64,000 nucleotides of DNA from Antarcticimicrobium sp040365005 (GTDB lineage Bacteria; Pseudomonadota; Alphaproteobacteria; Rhodobacterales; Rhodobacteraceae): the NCBI RefSeq assembly GCF_040365005.1, contig NZ_BAABWV010000004.1, positions 232,071 through 296,070 of the forward strand. Reading direction: 5' to 3'. Within the stretch, counting starts at the first letter, position 1. Each line of letters starts with the position of its first letter. A program made the position numbers and the translations under genes. Shown piece by piece: positions 23,501 to 30,809 of the stretch. Under the pieces are notes generated by a model, which saw only the letters and a program-made list of their open reading frames with translations, searched no databases and was not told the DNA's origin.

Positions 23501-26312
23501 CGAGCGACCTGATCAGGCCCTCCAGCGGCAGGCGCTTGGCCCGGGCCTTGGCGGCCAGCGTCGGGCGCGGCGCGGAGGCCTCGCCTTCGCCGGCCTGAAC
23601 CAGACGGCCGGGGGTCAGCTGCGTGGTCGTCGCCACGCCGGCCTCGGTCCGGACCGAGCGCTGCGGGCTGCGCTGCCCTTCGATCGGCAAGTCCGCGGCG
23701 CGCAGGCTGTCGGGCTGGCCGTTCGCGTCGAAATAGGCGCCCCGGGCTTCGACCTCGGCCAGCGTTTCGGGGGTGCAGGCGCGGACGGCAAAGTTCTCGG
23801 TGCGCAACTCGCCCCGGCGCAGCGGTACTATCCGCGATCCACCCCGGCGCAGGTCGTTGGTGCGGGTCGCTGCCACATCGGTGCCAGCAGGCAGGGTGGC
23901 ACCCTGAACCTGGAAGGCATGGGTGATCGGGCGCAGGCCGGGCAGGGAATACTTGCCATTGCGGTCGGTGACCACGAACAGACCTTCCTGGGTCACGATG
24001 CGCACGCCGGGAATGCCCGGCTCATGCGGTTCCCCATCTGCACGATCCTGGATGCCGTTGGCGTTGCAATCCATGAAAACGGTGCCGAGGACCGTGCCCT
24101 GGCGGGACAGGACGCCGCCGGAATTGTCCAGCCGCACCACGGCGCGCGCCGGGGCCGACTGCATCAGGACGCCGGTTCCGGCCTGCCGCCCCGAAAGCAG
24201 CGCGGTGTTCTCCAGATCGCCCTCGCGCGCGGCAACGCCGACGGACATGACATAACTCAGCTCGCGGCTGCCCAGCGGCGCGACAGTGCCGAGATCGTAC
24301 AGCAGGTCGCCATGGCGGTCGCGCGCCGGGTCGTCGACCCGCATACCGTCCAGCGTCACCGAACCCGCGACGATGGTCAGCCCGAAGGGCGGGCGGTCGA
24401 GGATCTGCGCAGCGACCAGCGCCTGGCGCATGTTGTTGGTCAGGGTCAGCGTGTAGGTCACGAACTCGCCCTGCTTCGCGCGGTCGCGGTCAGCGGTCTT
24501 TGTCAGCGAAACGGGCACGCCGTAATACGGATCGAGCGGAATATCGGATTCCATCATCAGCCCCCCCGAATGCGCAAAGGTACCGCCCGAGGCCGCGTCG
24601 GTGAGGATCCGGCCAAAGCCGCGAAACGCCTCTCGCACGGAGGGAAAGCTCCACTCTGGGGCATCGAGAATGTCATGTCTGTAACGGCCTTCTGGAACCT
24701 CACCGAAGGCGAAGTAGCCACGTGCATCGGTCTCGGTGCGCGCCACTTCGAAACCGGTGTCGGCGTCGATCAACCCGATGCTCACCCCCGCGATCGGTTC
24801 GTTGGAGATCGCGTCGAAGACAAAGTTTCCGGGCGAGATGACAAGCGTGTCGAACAAGTTTTGGGTCCCGCATCGGGCGGTGGCACGGACCGTATCGCCC
24901 CGGCCCGATGCCATGACGCCATCCTTTGGCCGGGGGATGGCCATCTCGGCGATCGGCAGCGGCGCAATCATGAAAACCCCTGTGTTAGACCCTGTTTCCC
25001 GCGCGGTCGCAGTCTCGAGATCGCCGGTCTGCGTGCTTTGCAGCGTGATCTCGACCGTGTCGATGTCCGAAGACAGGTTGCAGGCACCCGATACCAGCCG
25101 GGTCACGAGATTGCTGTCCAGCACGGCCGAGCTCACCGGCGTGCCTATGTCGGGGTCCACGAATGACAGGGTGCCGTCGGTGCCGGCGAACAGGGCGGTG
25201 GCCACGGTGTTCGACCCGATTTCGTCGGTGCCCGTACCGCTTTCCAGGAAGGTGGCCGCAGTATTCTCGATGTCGACGGTGCCCAGGGCCGGATCGGCAG
25301 TGACGGCAAAGCCGAAATCCTCGGACCGTCCCATCGGGAAGTCCCCCGCGCGGAAAAAGGCGACGGCGTCCACGTCCGCCGCATCGGCAGGCGCGGTGGT
25401 GGTGTAATCATGCCTCGCGTCGCCTTGCCGGTGATACAGCCCGGTCATGCCGCCGGTCCGTTCGATGTCTGCGAAGCGGGCGTTCAGCGGAATCCCGTCG
25501 CGCAGAAGCACCCCGGTCACGACGCTGCCGTCGATGCGCAGCGGCATGCCGTCGATTTCCGAGTAGCCGGCGACGGGGGAGTCCGAGTTGTTGCGCAGCC
25601 GCAGCCCGTAACGCACCCGGGTCGCGTCATCGCCGGGCCGCACGGCCTGGGATTTCTCCAGTTCCAGCGTTGCCGGCACGATCTCGACCAGGCCCGTGCT
25701 TTCTCCGGTGACGGGTGCGGTGTCATCCTCGGTCCCGGTATCGGCCGAAAGCTGCGGCATTCCCGAGGCGGTGAGGGTCACACCGAAACTGTCGCCCGGT
25801 TCCGCGCCGGAGGCGACCTGGAAGGTATAGATGAGGGTGATGCCCTGCCCTGCCAGAAGCTCGAAACTGTCGATCCCCGACAACTCGGGTTCGCCGGCGT
25901 CGATGATGCCGTTTCCGTTCCGGTCGATGAAGAGCCGCGGACCCAGAGGCAGCGCGACATCCCCCGAGACCAGGATTTTCGGCGTCACGTCCAGTGAGAC
26001 GTTACCGGTGTTGGAAAGCCGGAAATGAAACTGGTCCATCGCGCCGCGCGACAGAAGCAGTCTTTCCTTTCCGGAAACCTCGAGGGCCGGAACCGCGCTG
26101 ACACGGGCTTCGACGGCGTTGGAGTCGAGGGTGACGAGAATGCCGAGGCCGGTGTCGAAATAGGTAACCTGGCCGATGTTGCGGATGATCGTGCCGGCAG
26201 AGGGCTGTTGTGCCGTCACGTCCCCGGCAGACAGGGAAAAACAAAAAAGGGCCGCCGCGAGGACAAGGAACCGTGTCGCTCCCGAGCCATTCAAGCAAAG
26301 AAAACCGCGCAT
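20532..26312 (-). CDS. Giant DUF11/SdrD-B repeat protein with C-terminal outer-membrane barrel
   Basis: A 1,926-residue secreted protein. A Sec signal (1-35) is followed by beta-repeat and DUF11-like domains (35-480), a Cna-B-like fold near 495-560, a DUF11 domain near 597-700, an SdrD-B domain near 735-810 (FMDCNANGIQDRADGEP), an Ig/invasin-like region to ~1160, and ~760 residues of alternating amphipathic strands to the end, consistent with a large outer-membrane beta barrel. DRNGNGIIDAGEP and the SdrD loop look like calcium-binding sites. The ATG at 26312, with AAGGAG upstream, starts the signal; the frame runs further upstream to 26468 without a signal. The last residue is Asn, not the usual Phe. 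Function unknown. Confidence 0.8.
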   Translation of the reverse strand: MRGFLCLNGSGATRFLVLAAALFCFSLSAGDVTAQQPSAGTIIRNIGQVTYFDTGLGILVTLDSNAVEARVSAVPALEVSGKERLLLSRGAMDQFHFRLSNTGNVSLDVTPKILVSGDVALPLGPRLFIDRNGNGIIDAGEPELSGIDSFELLAGQGITLIYTFQVASGAEPGDSFGVTLTASGMPQLSADTGTEDDTAPVTGESTGLVEIVPATLELEKSQAVRPGDDATRVRYGLRLRNNSDSPVAGYSEIDGMPLRIDGSVVTGVLLRDGIPLNARFADIERTGGMTGLYHRQGDARHDYTTTAPADAADVDAVAFFRAGDFPMGRSEDFGFAVTADPALGTVDIENTAATFLESGTGTDEIGSNTVATALFAGTDGTLSFVDPDIGTPVSSAVLDSNLVTRLVSGACNLSSDIDTVEITLQSTQTGDLETATARETGSNTGVFMIAPLPIAEMAIPRPKDGVMASGRGDTVRATARCGTQNLFDTLVISPGNFVFDAISNEPIAGVSIGLIDADTGFEVARTETDARGYFAFGEVPEGRYRHDILDAPEWSFPSVREAFRGFGRILTDAASGGTFAHSGGLMMESDIPLDPYYGVPVSLTKTADRDRAKQGEFVTYTLTLTNNMRQALVAAQILDRPPFGLTIVAGSVTLDGMRVDDPARDRHGDLLYDLGTVAPLGSRELSYVMSVGVAAREGDLENTALLSGRQAGTGVLMQSAPARAVVRLDNSGGVLSRQGTVLGTVFMDCNANGIQDRADGEPHEPGIPGVRIVTQEGLFVVTDRNGKYSLPGLRPITHAFQVQGATLPAGTDVAATRTNDLRRGGSRIVPLRRGELRTENFAVRACTPETLAEVEARGAYFDANGQPDSLRAADLPIEGQRSPQRSVRTEAGVATTTQLTPGRLVQAGEGEASAPRPTLAAKARAKRLPLEGLIRSLDPEPGFLDLEDGATLGQRTQSIRIKGKADLTLGLLLNGRALGADRVGEKTSWAPRNVQAAEFVAVKLRPGSNTLTLVGRDGFGIERLRHEITVAAPGDPARIEITVPAEASADPVSVLPVVVRILDARGLPVPASATVTLDAGRALWDVEDIRPGTPGVQAFIDNGEATFDLIPPQVSGPDLVTVTSGFSKSEARVLFTPNLEERVMIGVVEGAVSLGGKTRDTLLPKDRFSHFEDTTTGLRGELYLKGAIRGDALLTLRYSSDRDTEDRLFRDIRGDEYYPVYGDDSERGWDAQSSTNLYIKVEKGRSHVLYGDIAIQPEASAFKLGSMQRVVTGAKAHWEDDRVSVTVFAARTAQEQEIVEFAGRGVSGPYDLALGSYVDGSERVEILIRDEDGGDILASTPLRRGTEYTLDFFRDTITFDDPLRQFDADGNPVSVRVTYEIERDGAERYWLYGGEVNYAAGDRTSLGIRAVHADAPVGNPARERLLSAYVRHETLAGGVWEAEVARSENADQISDLAARLSYEIQTPTERLSFEAIHTGADVMAGGLARPGTTQVRLTYGTDIGRKGDLSLSTEYLRDRGGDSTQTTLDVLYGHRFNDGLHGEIGLELSRDSRDGTSRNQLALLLGGHWTPQDRPGVSVRSQLRLPVTGDNPDAAELTLGMYRETQPGRRTFNEVELSFDGGVMLTRARFGMEVQLNEWFSSSTEFSQAPEEIEETWHQGVSTVWEVNDLTTLRADLEHSRGVKTGENWLTSVALGARWRSGDETVVGDADADASFEDEGNTYYASLGMAVDVTDEWTLLGRSRVALDNRNGESHLRTRTRIGAAYRSLEDPRLDILAWYEHQLETRHGRSETHLWSVDASFEANEDLRLNGKYAGQHQEISNDTVRASTTTQIVQAGAYVDLAGDRFQLGVNAAHMWDSRGGRLSGVGAEIGFSPAESTLLAIGYNAVDGQVAGMSGLYQNGVYFRFNLLLDDGLWDRLDGFLGN

Positions 26313-26406
26313 CAGTTCCGCTCCTTGGGGTGGGGATCGCGGGCGGTGACGCGCCGCTTGAAAAGGAAGGCCCCCGCCAAGGGCGGCGAGGGCCGGATCG
26401 GTGGGC

Positions 26407-29052
26407 TTACTTGTCGACCTGTACGGTGAACTCGAGCCGTGCGACGCCACCCGGCAGGACCGTTCCATGGTCGCTGGAGACCGAGCTGGAGGTGATCGTC
26501 GCGGTGATACCCTTCGGGAACAGCGTTTCGGGGCACGCGCCGCCGCAATTGGTGATGCTCGTATAGGCGGGTGCAGCGTCCGAGATGGTCACGCTATCCG
26601 CGGCGAACGTGCCGGTGTTCTCGGCCTCGATCATGTAGCGGATGCACTGACCCGGCTCGACCGGCTGGCGCGTCTTGGTGAAGGTTCCGACGGCCCCGGA
26701 GCAGAGCGGATCGATGTACTGGTACTTGGTCAGCGTCACGTCACCCGCAACGATGACGATCTGGTCCGCGTTGGCGTTGTTCGCTGTGTTCACATCCGCC
26801 TGGCTGCTGTTCAAGGTGGTATCCAGCGACACGGTGCCGGTTTCCGACAGGCCCGCGGTTGCCGTCGAAGGCGTCTGGACCCGGTAGATGATCGAGATCG
26901 TCTCTCCCGGCAGCAGGCCATTGACACCGGCAGACACGCCATCGGTCAGGTCGTCGAAGTTGTCGATCACAGGGTCGGTCGGATCGACGCTGCCGTTGTT
27001 GTTCCGGTCCCAGAAGATGGCGCCGGAAAAGTTGCTCAGACCGGTCTCGGTGATGGCACCTTCAATGATCGCGACGTTACCCTGGTTGGTGATGGTGTGG
27101 AGCATGTCCACCACACCGCCGGGGGCGGCCTGGACGTTCTGATCCTCGAGGATCCGCACGTCGTAGATCTCGTTCACGGTGACCTGGTTGACGATGCGGT
27201 CGGCCTGGCCGGAGACGGCGCTTTCGACCTGCACGTCGATCAACGTGTCGGCAGGCGGTGCATCCGCAGGCGGGAGGACCGTGACGGTGAACGTGTCGGA
27301 GGTCCCGGCCCGGATGGTGCCGGTATTGCTCACCAACGTGCCGTCCGCGTCGCGGAATTCCACCGTCCAGCCTTCGGGCAGCGGCTGTGCCAGCGACAGG
27401 TTGTAGCTGTCGGAGACCGGGCCGTTGTTCTCGACGACCATGTCGAAGGTCACCGGCTCTGCCGGATCGGTGGTTTCGCTCAGCCAGGGCTTGCGGCCGT
27501 CGGTCGGCGCCGCGCCGTCACCCTCGGATCCCGAAACCGCGTTCTCGAGGTCGACAGAGGCCGCCAGCACCGCGCCGGTGAATTCGGCGGTAGAGGTGTC
27601 GGTGACACCCGATCCATCCGAGGTCACGGTCACGACGGCAGTGTAGTCGGTCGACCCGGTCGGGGCCGGCGCGACATCGGTGGGCAGGGTCGCGATCAGC
27701 GTGACCCGGCTACTTTCGCCGGAGGCCAGAAGACCGACCGAGCCGATCACCGGGGTGATGCCGTCGGCGCCCACGATGCGAAAGATGGTGCCATCCGGAA
27801 AGTCGTCATTGGCGACGTCCAGCGACAGGGTATCGGCGGCGTTGGAATTGTTGGTCAGCACGAATTCGTGGCGGACCGTGGCCCCCTGGTAGACGTCGGT
27901 GATCTCGGTCACGACATCGTTCTGCGCGGCGTCATCGTCGGTGGCCGAGGTGACGGTGCCATCGGCGGTGCCATCGGCCTTGATCGCGGTATCCGCGACG
28001 GAAACCGAGTACTGGCTGGCCACGATCACCGAGGCGACGTTCGACGGAGGGAAGTCCACGCCATCGACATTCTGGGTAGCGACGTTGGGAAGGATGCCGG
28101 CCGGGGCGGTCGCCGCGATCCGCGCCTGGAAGGTCACGCTGCCCGACCGGCCCGAACCGACCGAGGTGATGTTGAAGTTGACGGTCTGGTCGTCGTCGTA
28201 GTCCCAGGCGATGCTGTTGCGGGTGCCGTTGGTGGCATCGGGCGCGGTCGGATCGTTTTCGTCGTCCAACCGGCCTGCGGCGTCGGACCAGACAGCCGAG
28301 CCCGGAACGTATTCGAAGCCGGCATCGAGGACGTCGGTCACGGTGTAGTTGTTGGTCGCGACCAGACCGGTGGAGGAGTAGGTCAGGGTCACGGTGACGG
28401 TGTCGCCCGCGTCGATGATGGCGGGGTTGCCGCCCGAGGAGGCATCGGCAACCATTGATTTGACCAGTTCGATGATGGCGTCGCTCGACACGGTCAGCGT
28501 GTCGGTGTTGGTCGCCTGGATCTTGCCGTCCAGCTGCGAGGTGGTGGTCACGGTGATGGTGTCGGTGGCGCCGGCGGCGTTGGTGGCGGGCACGGTGGCC
28601 TCGATCACGACACCGAACTGTTCGCCCGGGGCCAGAACCGGGGTCTCGGTCAGCGGCGTCGGGCTGTCGGCGACACCGTCCATGTTGGCATCCGGATAGA
28701 AGACCAGCTGCGAGGTCTCCAGCGCACCGGCATCATTCTCGGTGGCCGAGAGGTCGAAGGCGTCCGACCCGTTCCCGTCGTTGATGATGATGTGGGGCAG
28801 GAAGGCCTTGCCGCCCGGGGCGACACTCTCGGTGTTGTCCGAGGTCAACGTGACGCCTGCGACCTGCTGAACCACGGTTTCGACCGTGTTCGAGGTCACG
28901 GTGATGGTGTCACCGGCAGAGTTGACATAGGTGGCCACGGCCTGGTTGCCGATGACCGACCCGGCTTCGGGGGCGGCAGAAGCGGCGCCTGCAAACGCGA
29001 CGCAAAGAGCTGCTGCGCTGGATGTGCGCAGGATCTTGGAGTGATAAGACAC
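26407..29052 (-). CDS. Secreted DUF11-like repeat protein
   Basis: An 881-residue secreted protein with signal peptide (MSYHSKILRTSSAAALCVAF, cleavage after ASA). The rest is a string of beta-sandwich repeats, each with an L-x-P-G-E or A-x-G turn, and DUF11-like segments such as VENNGPVSDSYNLSLAQPLP. Calcium-loop-like DANMDGVADS and DRNNNGSVDPTDP occur. There is no barrel or membrane anchor. Its first module matches the first module of the giant protein (AG-x-x-I-x-N-x-A-x-V-T-Y, S-N-x-V-E). Start is GTG with CAGGAAAATCC upstream. It precedes the giant gene by 94 bp, so the two are co-transcribed. Function unknown. Confidence 0.8.
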   Translation of the reverse strand: MSYHSKILRTSSAAALCVAFAGAASAAPEAGSVIGNQAVATYVNSAGDTITVTSNTVETVVQQVAGVTLTSDNTESVAPGGKAFLPHIIINDGNGSDAFDLSATENDAGALETSQLVFYPDANMDGVADSPTPLTETPVLAPGEQFGVVIEATVPATNAAGATDTITVTTTSQLDGKIQATNTDTLTVSSDAIIELVKSMVADASSGGNPAIIDAGDTVTVTLTYSSTGLVATNNYTVTDVLDAGFEYVPGSAVWSDAAGRLDDENDPTAPDATNGTRNSIAWDYDDDQTVNFNITSVGSGRSGSVTFQARIAATAPAGILPNVATQNVDGVDFPPSNVASVIVASQYSVSVADTAIKADGTADGTVTSATDDDAAQNDVVTEITDVYQGATVRHEFVLTNNSNAADTLSLDVANDDFPDGTIFRIVGADGITPVIGSVGLLASGESSRVTLIATLPTDVAPAPTGSTDYTAVVTVTSDGSGVTDTSTAEFTGAVLAASVDLENAVSGSEGDGAAPTDGRKPWLSETTDPAEPVTFDMVVENNGPVSDSYNLSLAQPLPEGWTVEFRDADGTLVSNTGTIRAGTSDTFTVTVLPPADAPPADTLIDVQVESAVSGQADRIVNQVTVNEIYDVRILEDQNVQAAPGGVVDMLHTITNQGNVAIIEGAITETGLSNFSGAIFWDRNNNGSVDPTDPVIDNFDDLTDGVSAGVNGLLPGETISIIYRVQTPSTATAGLSETGTVSLDTTLNSSQADVNTANNANADQIVIVAGDVTLTKYQYIDPLCSGAVGTFTKTRQPVEPGQCIRYMIEAENTGTFAADSVTISDAAPAYTSITNCGGACPETLFPKGITATITSSSVSSDHGTVLPGGVARLEFTVQVDK

Positions 29053-29099
29053 GGGGATTTTCCTGATTTTCGATTGTTGGACTTGAAGCGGGAGCCGGC

Positions 29100-29612
29100 T
29101 CAGTTCACGCGGACGCGATAGCTGTTGAGAGCGGTTTCACCGGCTTCGAGAGCTTCGGAGAGGCGCCAGCGAACGCCCACGATCTCGGCTTCGGGCAGCG
29201 GTTCCTCGACAAGCTCGCCGTTGGCATCGACGACCTTGCGAACCGCCGGAAGCGTCGACCATTCCAGGCCTTCGTTCTCGGGGTCCATCTCGGCCTGAAC
29301 TTCGAAGATCGCCGGCACCGAGCTTTCTTCGCCGCCTGGGGTAAGGGTCACGCCGGCGGGCACCGGGGCCGCGATGACCAGACCGGCCATGTCGCCCTCG
29401 GTCTTGTTCTCGTGGCGCAGTTCGTAATGCATGATTTCGCCGGGTTTGACCGACGACCGCTCGACCAGAATGTCCTGCCCGGCGGCGTCGGCTTCGACGA
29501 TGCGGTAGGAGAAGTCGCTTGCGAGCGCGTCTGCCGAGACGGATGTCGCCGACAGGCTGAACGTCAGCCCTGCGACAAAGGCCTTGCTGATACGGGTGAA
29601 GGAATAAAACAT
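29100..29612 (-). CDS. Small secreted DUF11-like protein
   Basis: A 170-residue protein with signal peptide (MFYSFTRISKAFVAGLTFSL, cleavage after VSA) and one DUF11-like beta domain: KPGEIMHYELRHENKTEGDM, then PVPAGVTLTPGG. It ends L-E-A-G-E-T-A-L-N-S-Y-R-V-R-V-N, a terminal strand like that of the two larger repeat proteins. It is the first gene of the run 29612-20532. Its size suggests an assembly or pairing partner for the larger proteins, but this is inference. Confidence 0.75.
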   Translation of the reverse strand: MFYSFTRISKAFVAGLTFSLSATSVSADALASDFSYRIVEADAAGQDILVERSSVKPGEIMHYELRHENKTEGDMAGLVIAAPVPAGVTLTPGGEESSVPAIFEVQAEMDPENEGLEWSTLPAVRKVVDANGELVEEPLPEAEIVGVRWRLSEALEAGETALNSYRVRVN

Positions 29613-29743
29613 GTGCGTTTCCCTTTTGGCCGGGGCTGGTCCGGCTGTTGAAACGACACAGGGACATCCCTGCGCCGCCTCACCGGGATGCCCGAAAAGG
29701 GAAAGCGTTACGGGGAAGCGAACGGGTACACGCAGCTTCGCAA

Positions 29744-29755
29744 AGTCAGGTGACT
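29744..29755. promoter_or_regulatory. Candidate operator palindrome before the DUF11 operon
   Basis: AGTCA-GG-TGACT is a perfect 12-base palindrome 132 bp upstream of the ATG at 29612, in the only gap that can hold the promoter of the three-gene run. It is a candidate site for the neighbouring LuxR-type regulator; no second copy was seen. Confidence 0.35.
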
Positions 29756-29882
29756 AACCTCTCGTATAGGCGCCGTACCTGCCTGGAAATGCGCACAATC
29801 CCTCCGGAGAGGGCCCGCCGGGTGTTTCGCTGTCGGGAGGGTCTCTTGTCGTGGGATTCCGGGGCGCAAGGCCTGCCGGGCG

Positions 29883-30503
29883 TCAGACGAATCCCGCGTC
29901 GCGGGCGATGATCGCGGCATCGGTGCGGTTCTTTGCACCGATCTTGCGGCACAGAGTCTTGACGTGCAGCTTGATCGTGACTTCCTGCAATTCCAAGTCA
30001 AGCCCGATTTCCTTGTTGGACTGCGCCTTCATCAAGCCGCGCAGGACCTGTTTCTCGCGCTCCGACAGGTCCTTTTCGAAATCCGTCTCTTCGGGATCGT
30101 CCCTGCCCGACATGAAATCGATCGGCGCATAGACCTCGCCCATGGCCATAAAGCGGACCGCATTCATCAGCGTCTTGGCAGGCATCGACTTGGGCAGGAA
30201 CCCGGCTGCGCCCAGATCGAGCGCCTGCTGGGCGATCAGGCGTGTCCCGGTTCCCGAGATCATGCCCACCGGGTTACCGCCGCTGATCGCCAGGGCGGCC
30301 TTGAGACCTTCGAGCCCCTTCATGCCGGGCATGGTGTAGTCGAGCAGGACAAGGTCGAACGGCCCCTTCTGCTGCATCAGCTTCAAGGCCTCGTCCAGAG
30401 AGCCGGCGGTGATCGTCTGGGCGGTTCCGCTTGTTTCAAGATACATGCTGAAGGTGTCACGAACCATGTCGTGATCATCTGCGATCAGAACTCTGAGAGT
30501 CAT
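29883..30503 (-). CDS. Orphan LuxR/NarL-type response regulator
   Basis: A 206-residue two-domain regulator. The receiver has the acidic pair D9-D10, phospho-acceptor D55 (LVLLDYTMPGMKG), the Ser/Thr in MISGTG and Lys in FLPKSM. The C-terminal ~65 residues are the GerE-type HTH (LSEREKQVLRGLMKAQSNKE, then VKTLCRKIGAKNRTDA). I start at ATG 30503, as the frame upstream lacks a ribosome site. No sensor kinase is in the window. It lies between two DUF11 genes on the same strand, with a terminator upstream, so it probably controls them. Confidence 0.9.
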   Translation of the reverse strand: MTLRVLIADDHDMVRDTFSMYLETSGTAQTITAGSLDEALKLMQQKGPFDLVLLDYTMPGMKGLEGLKAALAISGGNPVGMISGTGTRLIAQQALDLGAAGFLPKSMPAKTLMNAVRFMAMGEVYAPIDFMSGRDDPEETDFEKDLSEREKQVLRGLMKAQSNKEIGLDLELQEVTIKLHVKTLCRKIGAKNRTDAAIIARDAGFV

Positions 30504-30754
30504 GTACTGCCTGCTTCCCTCATTTCGACACCCGGCCCCGGCCATCCTGACGGCACTATCAGCGTATCATGGCCGCGATGAGGCGACTATTCTCATTTCC
30601 CGCAATCGGGACGTGACCACGGAAATTAGCCACGCGCAAGAGGTCCTCCCGACGCGCGATGCGGCGCTGCTCTCCAGCGGCCTCCTCAGGACGCGTATCG
30701 GTTCTTGCCTGGGCGGGCGATCTTTTTCCTTGCTCCAACGGAGAACAGACAATG

Positions 30755-30780
30755 AAAAAGCCGCCCTGATCGGGGCGGCT
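30755..30780 (-). terminator. Rho-independent terminator
   Basis: An 8-bp stem (AGCCGCCC/GGGCGGCT) with 6-base loop and a five-U tail on the minus strand. It lies 30 bases after the stop of the 876-residue DUF11 gene and insulates it from the response regulator. Confidence 0.85.
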
Positions 30781-30809
30781 CTTCAAAGGTCTATCAGGAA
30801 CACCCGCAC

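Noticed and set aside
20745..28458. Long plus-strand open frames (up to ~890 codons) opposite the DUF11 genes
   Set aside because: They arise from the high GC content and codon pattern of the true minus-strand genes; no ribosome sites, domains or sensible composition.
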